A stretch of 64,000 nucleotides of DNA from Pseudomonas veronii. Its GTDB lineage: Bacteria; Pseudomonadota; Gammaproteobacteria; Pseudomonadales; Pseudomonadaceae. A model generated the notes under the pieces. The model was not told where the DNA came from. It did not search any database and was given only the letters and a program-made list of their open reading frames with translations. Where the stretch lies: contig NZ_JYLL01000006.1 of assembly GCF_001439695.1 (NCBI RefSeq), positions 284,434 to 348,433 of the forward strand. Direction: 5' to 3'. Below, piece by piece: positions 48,443 through 59,058 of this stretch. Made by a program: the position numbers and the translations under genes. Position 1 is the first letter of the stretch; each line of letters opens with the position of its first letter.

Positions 48443-48479
48443 CTGACCCACCGCTATCGGGGGCAAGCCCCCTCCCACA
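48391..48479. repeat. REPIN overlapping the 3' end of the epimerase gene
   Basis: A full REPIN (TGTGGGAGGGGGCTTGCCCC ... CCCCCTCCCACA). Its first 52 bases are part of the epimerase reading frame. Confidence 0.9.
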
Positions 48480-48724
48480 TTTTTAACCCGGTTCGGCTTC
48501 CAGGATCAGGTCGGCTATAAGGCCGCCTCGCTTTGGCGTTGGTTACTTTGGGGCTTTTCCAAAGTGACCCGCCGTAAGGGCGGAACCCATAGCAGCCATG
48601 ACCGCAACAATGGATATGTACTCAACCCAACCCAAAAAGCTGGTCAGCCCAGAGACCGCCATCGGGGGCAAGCCCCCTCCCACATTGGATCTCCTTTGTA
48701 TTGGCGACCCCATGACACGCCCTA
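48480..48724. repeat. Noncoding repeat-like stretch with one REP
   Basis: Contains a GC-rich segment (48515-48640: GGCGTTGGTTACTTTGGGGC, then AAAGTGACCCGCCGTAAG) that I recognise as a sequence recurring in Pseudomonas intergenic regions, and a single REP at 48657-48684. I see no supported gene. Confidence 0.5.
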
Positions 48725-50203
48725 TCAGATCCAGCCAAGCCAGCTCCAGTACGTCGCCGCAAACACCAACATCAACAAGTAACCCATCAGCGTCACCAAC
48801 ACCCCCACCTTGGCAAACTGCCGCGCCGTAAACGTCCCGGTCCCCAGGCACACCATGTTCTGCGGCGCATTGATCGGCAGGATAAACCCGTAGCTCACCA
48901 CAAACCCCAACAGCATGGTCATCCCCAACCGGTTGAACTCCCCCGGCAGGGTCTGCAACACCGCAATCAGGATCGGCAACAACGCCGAGGTCAACGCCGT
49001 CGCACTGGCGAACCCCAAGTGGATCACGATCAAAAACGCCCCGAGGATGGCAAACACACCCAACGGCCCGACCTGGTCCAGCCCGGTGTGCGCCACCACT
49101 TGCGAACCCAGCCACTGCCCGGCCTGGGTGGTCAGCAACGCCGTGCCGAGGCTGATGCCGACGCCAAACACAATCACCGTGCCCCACGGAATCCGCGACT
49201 GCACATCCTTCCAGGTCATCACGCCGATCCCCGGCAACAGCAGGAACACCAGCCCGGCATAGGTGGTCGAGGTGGTGTCGAAATTGTGCAGGCGCCCTTC
49301 GGTAGCCCACGCCAACAGCAACAGCACCGACACGGCGAGCAGGCGTTTTTGCGGGCCGGTCATCGGGCCGATGTCCACCAGCGACTGGGCCACGGCTTCT
49401 TTGCCGCCGGGGATGCTGTCGCTTTCCGGCGGCAGCAGTTTGATCACCAGGAACAGCAACACCGCCGACATGATCAGCGCCCATGGTGCGCCGGCAATCA
49501 GCCAGTCGATCCACGACACGCGCTGGCCGAGCATCTTGTCCATGAACCCGACGGTCAGCAGGTTCTGCGCGGCGGCAGTCTGGATGCCGACGTTCCAGAT
49601 GCTGGTGCCCTGGGCCACCACGATCATCAGGCCGGCGGCGATGTTGGAGCGTTTATCGACGCCAAACGCCGCCACCACGCCCATCATGATCGGCACCACG
49701 CAGGCACTGCGCGCGGTGGCGCTGGGTACGACGAGGCTCAGGAGAATAGTCACCGCGATCGCCCCCAGCAGAATGCCGCGGGTGCTGGTGCCGACCCGGG
49801 TCAGCGTGACCAAGGCGATGCGCCGATCCAGGCCGGTGTGGGTCATGGCGGCGGCGATGAACAACGCCCCCGCCACCAGGGCCAGCGCCGGGTTGGAGAA
49901 GCCGGTCAGCGCCATGCCGATGGCCGGGCTGGAGCCGATCAGGTGCGCGGGGTCTTGCAGCGACGGCGCGGTGCCGAGCAAGAACGCCATGAGCGAGGTG
50001 ATCATGATCGCGCTGGCCTCATAGGACACCGCCTCGCTGATCCACACCACCACCGCAAACGCGAGGATCGCCAGCATGCGATGCCCGGCCACCGGCAAAT
50101 CCGCGGGCAGCGGTAACAGCAGCACCCCGACCATCACCAGTACAGCGACGACCAGGCCCAAGGGCAACTTGAATGATGCAGCGGTTGTTGCGGGGGCGCT
50201 CAT
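48725..50203 (-). CDS. DASS/SLC13-family anion:Na+ symporter
   Basis: A 492-residue transporter with about 11-12 helices. It has the family motif regions SATARSACVVPIM and the C-terminal FILPINAPQNMVCLGTGTF with the SNT/NAP-type substrate motif. Members move di- and tricarboxylates or sulfate. The substrate cannot be read here. It lies between the uronate and alcohol clusters on the same strand as ercS; a di-acid product of either would be a plausible cargo. Confidence 0.88.
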   Translation of the reverse strand: MSAPATTAASFKLPLGLVVAVLVMVGVLLLPLPADLPVAGHRMLAILAFAVVVWISEAVSYEASAIMITSLMAFLLGTAPSLQDPAHLIGSSPAIGMALTGFSNPALALVAGALFIAAAMTHTGLDRRIALVTLTRVGTSTRGILLGAIAVTILLSLVVPSATARSACVVPIMMGVVAAFGVDKRSNIAAGLMIVVAQGTSIWNVGIQTAAAQNLLTVGFMDKMLGQRVSWIDWLIAGAPWALIMSAVLLFLVIKLLPPESDSIPGGKEAVAQSLVDIGPMTGPQKRLLAVSVLLLLAWATEGRLHNFDTTSTTYAGLVFLLLPGIGVMTWKDVQSRIPWGTVIVFGVGISLGTALLTTQAGQWLGSQVVAHTGLDQVGPLGVFAILGAFLIVIHLGFASATALTSALLPILIAVLQTLPGEFNRLGMTMLLGFVVSYGFILPINAPQNMVCLGTGTFTARQFAKVGVLVTLMGYLLMLVFAATYWSWLGWI

Positions 50204-50283
50204 GGGGGAGTCTCCGTCGGCGTCAAATCAGGCTGGGAGCATGGCGCAAAATGCCGCACGCGGTGTTGACAGGTATCAAACCT

Positions 50284-51654
50284 CTAGGCCAATAACTGAC
50301 TCAACACCGCCCGCAACTTCCCGGGCTTGACCGGTTTGTTCAACAACGGTGCGTCCAGCCGCCGCAGGATGCGCCGGCACTGGTCGGTGCGGTCGGCGCT
50401 GATGATCACCGCGGGAATCGTCTGGGCAAAATGCTCGCGCAGGTACTTGACCACCTCACAGCCCACCACGCCGTGGTCCAGGTGATAGTCCGCCAGGATC
50501 AGTTCCGGCGCCCTGCCCTGCAATGCCAGCAACGCGCCGGCCTGGTCGGTGGCCGTGACCACCTCGCAGCCCCACTGCCCGAGCAGCGCGCTCATGCTTT
50601 CGAGGATGCTGACTTCGTTGTCCAGCACCAGCAAACGCCGCCCCGGCAGCGGGTTGCCGGTGGTCGGTTGCGTGGGCAGTTGGCTGATGGCCAACGGCAT
50701 TTCTTCGCTGATCGGCACTTCGAGGCTGAACATCGACCCGCGTCCCGGCCACGAGCGCACCGCCACCGGGTAACCGAGGATCTCAGCGATCCGCTCGACA
50801 ATCGCCAGCCCCAGGCCCACGCCCTTGCGGTCCGAGGCGCGGCCGACGTCCAGTTGGTTGAATTCGAGGAAGATCGCGTCGAGCCGGTCGGCCGGGATGC
50901 CGCGCCCGGTGTCCCACACTTCCAGGCGCAGGTGATCGCCGCGGCGACGGGCGCCGAGCAGGATGCAGCCGTCGTCGGTGTAGCGGCAGGCGTTGCTGAG
51001 GAAATTACGCAAAATCCGCGTCACCAGGCGCAGGTCGGTCCGGATCGCGTAATGGCCGGTGTGTGCGCGCAGATTCAGTCCGGCGGCCAGGGCGACGGAC
51101 TGGAATTCGGAGACCAGCGGCGCAAACAACTCATCCAGGCGATACAGCGCCACGTCCGGCTTGACCGCTGCCTGGTCGAGCCGCGAGATATCGAGCAAGT
51201 CGGTGAGTAAATCCTCGGCACCTTCCAGGGCCTGGTGCGTGCGCTCCACCAGCACCTGTTCGACGCTCGGCAACGACCGTTCGCGCAGGGTGGCGATCAA
51301 CAGCCGTGCGGCGTTGAGCGGCTGCAACAGGTCATGGCTGGCGGCGGCGAGGTACTTGTCCTTGCTGCGGTTGGCGGCCTCGGCGGCGTCGCGGGCGTCG
51401 CGCAGCTCCTGTTCGACCTGTTCGCGCTGGGCGACCTGCTGTTGCAGGTTGCGGTTGGCTTCGAGCAGTTCATCAGTGCGCGCCGCCACCCGCTGCTCCA
51501 GCTCATCGTTGAGGCGGATGTAGCGGTTGCGCTCGGCCTCCAGCTCATCGAGGCGGGCCGTGAGTTCCGGGTAGTGGCTCTTGCGCGCCGACTGGTCGCC
51601 CAGCCCCAGCAGCCCGGCCAGGGCGCGCTGCTGGTCGTCAGAGAGCTTCGCCAT
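50284..51654 (-). CDS. ercS: Hybrid sensor histidine kinase (ErcS-like)
   Basis: A 456-residue cytoplasmic hybrid kinase with no membrane helices. An N-terminal coiled coil (ELEAERNRYIRLNDELEQRV) precedes the H box AAASHDLLQPLNAARL, then ATPase motifs NACRYTDDG, DTGRGIP and GVGLGLAIVER. A C-terminal receiver holds LILADYHLDHG and LLNKPVKPG. I start at ATG 51654, which lies inside the 3' end of ercA (17-bp overlap). In P. aeruginosa ErcS, encoded beside ErcA, belongs to the regulation of ethanol oxidation. The same role is likely here. Confidence 0.88.
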   Translation of the reverse strand: MAKLSDDQQRALAGLLGLGDQSARKSHYPELTARLDELEAERNRYIRLNDELEQRVAARTDELLEANRNLQQQVAQREQVEQELRDARDAAEAANRSKDKYLAAASHDLLQPLNAARLLIATLRERSLPSVEQVLVERTHQALEGAEDLLTDLLDISRLDQAAVKPDVALYRLDELFAPLVSEFQSVALAAGLNLRAHTGHYAIRTDLRLVTRILRNFLSNACRYTDDGCILLGARRRGDHLRLEVWDTGRGIPADRLDAIFLEFNQLDVGRASDRKGVGLGLAIVERIAEILGYPVAVRSWPGRGSMFSLEVPISEEMPLAISQLPTQPTTGNPLPGRRLLVLDNEVSILESMSALLGQWGCEVVTATDQAGALLALQGRAPELILADYHLDHGVVGCEVVKYLREHFAQTIPAVIISADRTDQCRRILRRLDAPLLNKPVKPGKLRAVLSQLLA

Positions 51655-52801
51655 AGACGACCTCGACGTCACGCTGGCTCGATTCGCGGGGGTTGGTGAG
51701 GATGCACGGGTCGTGCATGGCGTGCTGGGACAGGAACGGAATGTCCGCCACCCGCACGCCGTGCAGGCCGAGGGTTTCGTGGAAGCCGATGGCACGCTTC
51801 AGCGCGATCAGATGCTCGACCAGCCGCCCGCGGATCTGCGGATGAGTCAGGCCGCGGCAGTCGATGCCGAACGTCTCGGCAATCACCTTGAAGCGCTCCG
51901 GCGCCGAGTTGTAGTTGAACGCCACCACATGCTCCACCAGCACCGCGTTGCACAGGCCGTGAGGCAGGTCGAGGAAGCCGCCGAGGCTGTGGGACATGGC
52001 ATGCACCGCGCCGAGGATCGCATTGGAGAACGCCAGCCCCGCCTGCATGCTGCCGAGCATGATCTTCTCGCGCAGGGCGATGTCCGCCGGGTTGGCGATC
52101 ATCTGCACCAGGTTGCCGTTGATCAGGCGCATGGCTTCCAGCGCGTGGGGGTCGGTCAGCGGGCCGTGGCCGGTGGAGACGAACGCCTCGATCGCATGCA
52201 CCAGCGCATCGATGCCGGTGCAGGCGGACAGGAACGGGTCCATGCTCGCCGTGGTTTCCGGGTCGATCAGCGACACGTCCGGCACCACCGCCTTGCTGAC
52301 AATGGAGAACTTCATGCGCTCCTGCTGGTTGGAAATGATCACGAACTGCGAGACATCCGCCGAAGTGCCGGCGGTGGTGGGGATCAGGATCAGCGGGGGG
52401 CTGGGCACGCGAATGGTGTCCACGCCTTCGAATTCGAGGATGTTGCGCCCATGGGCGACCACGATGCCGATGGCCTTGCCGCAGTCCATCGGGCTGCCGC
52501 CGCCGATGGCCACGATCACGTCGCAATGGTTGTCGCGGTACACCTCGGCACCGAGCATGACTTCTTCGACGCGGGGGTTGGGTGAGACGCCGCTGTACAG
52601 GCAGTAATCGATGCCGATGGCCTGCAGGCTGGCTTCCACGTCGGCGACCCAGCCGGCGGCGATCACACCGGGGTCGCTGACCACCAGCACTTTGCGCGCA
52701 CCAAAGGTCTTGGCGTAATTACCGACGTTGTGCCGGCAGCCGGCACCAAAGATGATTTCAGGCGAAACGAACTTACGCAGAAGGCTGAGATTTGGGCTCA
52801 T
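51638..52801 (-). CDS. ercA: Iron-containing alcohol dehydrogenase (ErcA-like)
   Basis: A 387-residue group III alcohol dehydrogenase. It has the NAD-binding GGGSPMDCGKAIG, IPTTAGTSADVSQF, and iron ligands in the CTGIDALVHAIEAF (His), HAMSHSLGGFLDLPHG (His, His) and Asp-containing segments. Homologues next to PQQ alcohol dehydrogenase genes are linked to regulation of alcohol oxidation rather than bulk catabolism. Its end overlaps ercS. Confidence 0.92.
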   Translation of the reverse strand: MSPNLSLLRKFVSPEIIFGAGCRHNVGNYAKTFGARKVLVVSDPGVIAAGWVADVEASLQAIGIDYCLYSGVSPNPRVEEVMLGAEVYRDNHCDVIVAIGGGSPMDCGKAIGIVVAHGRNILEFEGVDTIRVPSPPLILIPTTAGTSADVSQFVIISNQQERMKFSIVSKAVVPDVSLIDPETTASMDPFLSACTGIDALVHAIEAFVSTGHGPLTDPHALEAMRLINGNLVQMIANPADIALREKIMLGSMQAGLAFSNAILGAVHAMSHSLGGFLDLPHGLCNAVLVEHVVAFNYNSAPERFKVIAETFGIDCRGLTHPQIRGRLVEHLIALKRAIGFHETLGLHGVRVADIPFLSQHAMHDPCILTNPRESSQRDVEVVYGEAL

Positions 52802-52896
52802 TGGAAAGCCTGTTTTTATTATTTTTGAGAGATGCGCTCCACACTAACCCATCCGCGCGCGAATGCAATCAGACCAAAGAGTCATTCCCCAAACGA

Positions 52897-52924
52897 CCCC
52901 GGCCAGCGCGAGGCTGGCCGGGGG
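52897..52924 (-). terminator. Hairpin after pqqA
   Basis: The stem CCCCGGCCAGC/GCTGGCCGGGG lies 4 bp from the pqqA stop. The T-run on the minus strand is poor. Confidence 0.6.
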
Positions 52925-52928
52925 TGAA

Positions 52929-53000
52929 TCAGCGGCTGGCGAAGTACATGGTCACTTCAAAGCCGATACGCAGGTCGGTAAACGCGGGTTTAGTCCACAT
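52929..53000 (-). CDS. pqqA: PQQ precursor peptide PqqA
   Basis: A 23-residue peptide reading [14 protein letters not shown] and then EVTMYFASR. Glu15 and Tyr19 of the ExxxY motif are the two residues that PqqE joins and from which PQQ is built. AAGAGGATCG stands before the ATG. The gene stands alone here, with no pqqBCDE in the window, so it is probably an extra copy tied to the PQQ alcohol dehydrogenases downstream. Confidence 0.95.
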   Translation of the reverse strand: MWTKPAFTDLRIGFEVTMYFASR

Positions 53001-53128
53001 GGGGCGATCCTCTTGTTGTGCCGGAAGATTCCGGTAATGGCATTAATGCATGGGGGGATGGGGGTGCGAATGCTACTTTCGAACGAGCCTGAAGCATGCC
53101 TTGGTAGCAGATGTACACCGATCAAAAA

Positions 53129-53785
53129 TGTGGGAGGGGGATTGCTCCCGATGGCAGTGGGTCAGCCAATACATGCATGACTGATCCACCGCTATCGGGG
53201 GCAAGCCCCCTCCCACAGTTGGTTGCATTTCAAGTCGGGGTTAGAAGAGGTCCAGGGGGTTGGTCTACGGGTAGTGATCCAACAGGCAAAGCCCTCTTGT
53301 TGTGCCGAAACGGGTGTACGCCGATCAACATGTGGGAGGGGGCTTGCCCCCTCCCACAGTTGATTGCATTTCAAGTCGGGGTTAGGAGAGGCCCAGGGGA
53401 TTGGTCGGCAGGTAGTGATCCAACAGGCAAAGCCCTCTTGCTGTGCCGGAACGGGTGTACGCCGATCAACATGTGGGAGGGGGCTTGCCCCCGATGGCGG
53501 CTTGTCAGCCAAGACATGCATGACTGATCCACCGCTATCGGGGGCAAGCCCCCTCCCACATTGGGTTGCATTTCAAGTCGGGGTTAGAAGAGGCCCAGGG
53601 GGTTGGTCGGCAGGTAGTGGTCCAACAGGCAAAGCCCTCTTGCTGTGCAGGAAAGGGTGTACGCCGATCAAAATGTGGGAGGGGGCTTGCCCCCGATGGC
53701 AGTGTGTCAGCCAATACATACCTGACTGAGCCACCGCTATCGGGGGCAAGCCCCCTCCCACATTGGGTTGCATTTCAAGTCGGGG
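53129..53785. repeat. Tandem array of REPIN plus aldehyde dehydrogenase 3'-end fragments
   Basis: REPINs lie at 53129-53217, 53472-53560 and 53674-53762, with a collapsed one at 53331-53358. Between them are direct repeats starting TTGCATTT at 53223, 53364, 53566 and 53768 (periods 141, 202 and 202). Each repeat begins with CAAGTCGGGGTTAGAAGA and CCCAGGGG, the last codons and 3' flank of the aldehyde dehydrogenase gene. It then has CCCTCTTGYTGTGC and GTGTACGCCGATCAA, resembling sequence beside pqqA (53012-53030; 53111-53126). Open frames across this array are repeat artefacts. Confidence 0.88.
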
Positions 53786-55306
<1,521 letters not shown>

Positions 55307-55362
55307 GTTAAAGCCTCTGTCTGGGTCCGGGCCTGTCGGTCAACAGGCGATGACCCGATAGT

Positions 55363-55413
55363 AAAGAGCCCCCGCTGCCGGGCGAATGCGCCGTTGGCAG
55401 GAGGGCTCTTGTC
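55363..55413 (-). terminator. Terminator after the lanthanide-type dehydrogenase gene
   Basis: AAGAGCCC/GGGCTCTT closes an extended stem-loop with an internal CTGCC/GGCAG pairing, between the two genes on the minus strand. Confidence 0.6.
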
Positions 55414-55427
55414 ATTTGGTCGTAGAT

Positions 55428-57203
55428 TCAGTGTTTGGCGACCAGTTCTTTAGGCAATTTGAAGGTCCAGAGCATGCCGCCCTGGTTGAAGTCCTTGATG
55501 CGTTTGGCCACTTCACCGCCCCACAACGGCACCGCGCCGCCCCAGCCGGAGAGCACCGAGACGTACTGTTCGCCGTCCATTTCCCAGGTCACAGGCGAGC
55601 CGAGCACGCCGGAGCCGGTCTGGAATTCCCAGACCTTCTCGCCGGTCTTGGCGTTGAAGGCCTGCAGGAAGCCTTCCGGCGTACCGGTGAACACCAGGTT
55701 GCCCTTGGTGGTCAGGACCCCGCCCCACAGCGGCGCGAAGTTCTTGTGGCGCCAGACTTCCTTGCCGGTTTTCGGGTCAATAGCGCGCAGCACGCCGATG
55801 TAGTCTTCGTTCAACGGCTTGATGGTGAAGCCCGCACCGAGGAACGCCGCACCTTTTTTGTAGGTGATGCCTTCGTTCCACATGTCCATGCCCCATTCGT
55901 TGGACGGCACGTAGAACAACCCGGTGTCGCGGTTATAGGCCATCGGCATCCAGTTCTTCGCGCCGAGGAACGCCGGGGCGACGAACACCGAGGTACCCTT
56001 GGCTTCGCTGCCTGGCGCGCCTGGGCGGCTAGCTTCGTTGTAGATCGGCCGACCGTCTTTATCCAGGCCGGTGGCCCAGGTGATCTTGTCGACGAACGGG
56101 AAGCCGCGGATGAACTTGCCGTTGGTGCGGTCGAGCACGTAGAAGAAACCGTTACGGTCGGCGGTGGCCGCCGCTTTGATCTCTTTGCCGCCTTCGGTGT
56201 AGTTGAAAGAGACCAGCTCGTTCACGCCGTCGTAGTCCCAGCCGTCATGGGGCGTGGTCTGGAAGTGCCACTTGATGGTGCCGTCATCCGGGTTCAGCGC
56301 CAGGCGCGAGGACGAGTAGAGGTTGTCGCCAGGGCGCAGGTGCGAGTTCCACGGCGCCGGGTTGCCGGTGCCGAACAGCAGCAAGTTGGTTTCCGGGTCG
56401 TAGTAGCCGCCCAGCCACGGTGCCGCGCCGCCGGTTTTCCACAAGTCGCCAGGCCAGGTCTTGCCCGCCTCGCCGCCGGAAATGCCGTTTTCCACGGCCT
56501 TGCCGTCCTTGTAGACGTAGCCCATATGACCTTCGACAGTCGGACGGGTCCACAGCAGGTCACCGTTTTTCGGGTCGTAGGCTTCGATCTTGCCCACCAC
56601 GCCGAATTCGCCGCCGGCCACGCCGGTAATCAGCTTGCCGTTGATCACCAGGGGCGCGGCGCTGATCGAGTAGCCTTCCTTGTGGTCGGCGACTTTCTTG
56701 CTCCACACCACTTTGCCGGTGTCTTTGTTCAGGGCCACCAGCTTGGCGTCGAGGGTGCCGAAGAACACCAGGTCGCCGTACAGCGCCACGCCGCGGTTGA
56801 TCACGTCACAGCACGGGCGGATGTCATCGGGCAGACGCGCATCGTACTGCCAGAGCTTCTTGCCGGTGCGTGCGTCCACCGCGAACACCCGCGAGTAGGA
56901 CCCGGTGAGGTACATCACCCCGTCCTTGATCATCGGCTGCGCCTGCTGGCCGCGCTGTTTCTCGCCGCCAAAGGAGAACGCCCAGACCGGGCGCAGGTCC
57001 TTGACGTTGTCCACATTCAGGGTATCGAGCGGGCTATAGCGCTGGCCTTGGACGCCCAGACCGTTGGTGACGATCTGCCCGGGGTTTTTCGGGTCCTGGA
57101 GAATCTCCTGATCGGTCACGGCCGCCATGGCCTGGCCGGATAACAGAATGGCACCGAGCAACACACTCAAGGCGAAGGGTTGGCGGCGTGCGGGTTGGGT
57201 CAT
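55428..57203 (-). CDS. pedH: PQQ-dependent alcohol dehydrogenase, lanthanide type (PedH-like)
   Basis: A 591-residue periplasmic quinoprotein with signal peptide ending AMA/AV. It has an eight-bladed propeller with repeated GxxxW motifs, and the vicinal disulfide CC in [11 protein letters not shown]. The catalytic Asp lies in [11 protein letters not shown]. The residue two after it is another Asp (DYD), the extra ligand that marks lanthanide-dependent enzymes. Oxidises primary alcohols and aldehydes, passing electrons to cytochrome c550. GAGGT precedes the ATG. The order matches the ped cluster of P. putida. Confidence 0.93.
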   Translation of the reverse strand: MTQPARRQPFALSVLLGAILLSGQAMAAVTDQEILQDPKNPGQIVTNGLGVQGQRYSPLDTLNVDNVKDLRPVWAFSFGGEKQRGQQAQPMIKDGVMYLTGSYSRVFAVDARTGKKLWQYDARLPDDIRPCCDVINRGVALYGDLVFFGTLDAKLVALNKDTGKVVWSKKVADHKEGYSISAAPLVINGKLITGVAGGEFGVVGKIEAYDPKNGDLLWTRPTVEGHMGYVYKDGKAVENGISGGEAGKTWPGDLWKTGGAAPWLGGYYDPETNLLLFGTGNPAPWNSHLRPGDNLYSSSRLALNPDDGTIKWHFQTTPHDGWDYDGVNELVSFNYTEGGKEIKAAATADRNGFFYVLDRTNGKFIRGFPFVDKITWATGLDKDGRPIYNEASRPGAPGSEAKGTSVFVAPAFLGAKNWMPMAYNRDTGLFYVPSNEWGMDMWNEGITYKKGAAFLGAGFTIKPLNEDYIGVLRAIDPKTGKEVWRHKNFAPLWGGVLTTKGNLVFTGTPEGFLQAFNAKTGEKVWEFQTGSGVLGSPVTWEMDGEQYVSVLSGWGGAVPLWGGEVAKRIKDFNQGGMLWTFKLPKELVAKH

Positions 57204-57338
57204 GACGGCTACCTCTGCGGTTTTTTGTTATACCCGGGAAATTTTCCCGGTCTGGTACAGATTCTTGGGCGCAGGGGCGGTTGTCACAATTGACCGCAGT
57301 ATCGAGATTGCTAGTTCCTTAGTAGCGGGTCCGGTCCG

Positions 57339-58271
57339 TCAGCGCGCCGAATCCACGCGCTGCATCTGCTCGCGCTCGTAACGCGGGTACAGGTGGCTGA
57401 CGCTACGGATCAGTTCATAGCGGCTCAGGTTGATCGCGGCGAAGCGCTCGGGGATGGGGCTGCGGATCATCTCGGCCATGTCGCTGCCGTGGGCGGCGCC
57501 GTCGCGCAGCAGTTGGTCGAGCCAGGTCAGGTAGTCGCGCATCTGCGCGAACGGCTGTGCATCGTTGGCCACCGGGCCATGGCCGGGCACGACCAGGGTC
57601 CAGGGCAAGGCCTGCAGGGTGTCGATGTCCGCCAGCCACGCCGCCAGCCCGGGGCTGTTGGGGGTGGTGAGGGCGCGTTGGTAGAACACCAGGTCGCCGG
57701 CAAACAGCACGCCGGTAGTCTGGTCGAGGATGGCCAGGTCGGCGTCGGTGTGGCCGGTCAGCGCAAGCAGGCGCAGGTCGTGGCGGCCAAAGCTGAGCAC
57801 ACCGGGTTCGAGCACTTGCGTGGGCAATTGCACTTCGGTGCCGCGCATCCAGTCGCCGACCATGCGGTAGAGGTTCTCCGCCATGCCGTCGCCCTGCTCA
57901 TGCAGCAGGCGCGTGGTGCCGGCCAGGGCGCCGATGGGCACGTCCTTGAAGGCCTGGTTGCCCAGCGCATGGTCGGGGTGGTGGTGGGTCAGCAGCACCT
58001 GGATCACCGGTTTGTCGGTGACGCTGGCGATCGCCCGGCGCAGGGCTTCGCCGTAGCGCCGCGACGGCCCGGTGTCGATCACCACCACGCCGGCCTCGGT
58101 GACGATGAACGCGGTATTGACGATATTGCCGCCGTTGTCCTTGGCGAAATTGTCGGTGCTGCCTTCCAGCAGCCAGGTGTCGTCGGCGATCAGTCGTGGC
58201 TTGAGGGCGTAGTCGAGGTCGGCCACGGCGGGCAGGCTCAAGCTCAGGCACAACAATAGAATCCAGCGCAT
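57339..58271 (-). CDS. Exported metallo-beta-lactamase-fold hydrolase of the quinoprotein relay group
   Basis: A 310-residue periplasmic protein with signal peptide ending AVA/DL. It has the zinc motif LTHHHPDHALGN, then ALTGHTDADLAI, FAGDLVF and VVPGHGPV. It belongs to the SoxH-related metallohydrolases repeatedly found beside PQQ alcohol dehydrogenases. Its substrate is unknown. I start at ATG 58271; the longer frame overlaps the next gene. Confidence 0.88.
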   Translation of the reverse strand: MRWILLLCLSLSLPAVADLDYALKPRLIADDTWLLEGSTDNFAKDNGGNIVNTAFIVTEAGVVVIDTGPSRRYGEALRRAIASVTDKPVIQVLLTHHHPDHALGNQAFKDVPIGALAGTTRLLHEQGDGMAENLYRMVGDWMRGTEVQLPTQVLEPGVLSFGRHDLRLLALTGHTDADLAILDQTTGVLFAGDLVFYQRALTTPNSPGLAAWLADIDTLQALPWTLVVPGHGPVANDAQPFAQMRDYLTWLDQLLRDGAAHGSDMAEMIRSPIPERFAAINLSRYELIRSVSHLYPRYEREQMQRVDSAR

Positions 58272-58287
58272 GCCGCGCTCCTTCTGG

Positions 58288-59049
58288 TCAGGGAATGGCT
58301 GCGTCGAATTCATTGCCGCTGTTGTCGCGCAGCACCAGGCGCGTCGGCCCGGGTGCGTCGATGTCAAAGGCCAGGTTGGGGTTTTCGCTGACCGCCGGGA
58401 ACAGCACCAGCTCGGCCAGCACCTGGCCGTCCTGGCCACGCAGTTGCGCGTGGTTGAGATAGAACTCGGGGATGCCGCTGACCATGCCGTTATCCATCGG
58501 GTGCGCCACCTGCACGCGTACCCGGCTGAATTCGCCGCGCGGGTAACGCCCGCCGAGGACTTCGCCGATATGCTCTTCCCAACCCGGCTGGGTGCGGACC
58601 ACGCTGGGCGCGGTGCAACCGCCGCCGGCCGCGTCGATCAGGGTCGAGCCGACGTGCCACAGCCCGTCATCGGTGAGCACCGCCGCACGCAGGGGCGTGG
58701 CCTGTTCGATGCGGATACGGATCGACAGCCAGGGCAACACCCCGGCCTTGGGCTGAAAATCGACAATCCTGGGCAACGGGTTGAGTTCGGCCCAGGCGAG
58801 GATCTTCACCACGTGCCCCTTGAACGCCCGCGCGTCGATTTCCAGGGGCACCTGGCGCGCATCTTCGGCGAACGGCGGCGCCAGCAGCTTGACCCGCTCA
58901 TCGAACACGAACGGCGCATCGGCCAACAACTGCTTGTGGTAGAACGCCCACATCACCGACGGCACCGGGTCCGTGCCCGGTTCGACGGCCGCGGCGTGGG
59001 CCGCCAACGGTAACCAGCAGGCCAACATGCAGTTCAGTCGCCAGTTCAT
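58288..59049 (-). CDS. SoxYZ-like carrier protein associated with quinoproteins
   Basis: A 253-residue exported protein with signal peptide ending AHA/AA. The central AAGGGCTAP resembles the cysteine-bearing GGCG tail of SoxY, and the C-terminal part resembles SoxZ ([15 protein letters not shown]). So it looks like a SoxY-SoxZ fusion re-used in alcohol oxidation, perhaps carrying an intermediate on its Cys. It sits between the metallohydrolase and the binding-protein gene, with gaps of 16 and 9 bp. Confidence 0.85.
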   Translation of the reverse strand: MNWRLNCMLACWLPLAAHAAAVEPGTDPVPSVMWAFYHKQLLADAPFVFDERVKLLAPPFAEDARQVPLEIDARAFKGHVVKILAWAELNPLPRIVDFQPKAGVLPWLSIRIRIEQATPLRAAVLTDDGLWHVGSTLIDAAGGGCTAPSVVRTQPGWEEHIGEVLGGRYPRGEFSRVRVQVAHPMDNGMVSGIPEFYLNHAQLRGQDGQVLAELVLFPAVSENPNLAFDIDAPGPTRLVLRDNSGNEFDAAIP

Positions 59050-59058
59050 CGCCTGCTC

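Noticed and set aside
53111..53729. Open frames with repeated LSGASPLPH / GRGLAPD peptides
   Set aside because: They are translations of REP palindromes in the tandem array, seen wherever REPs occur in the window.
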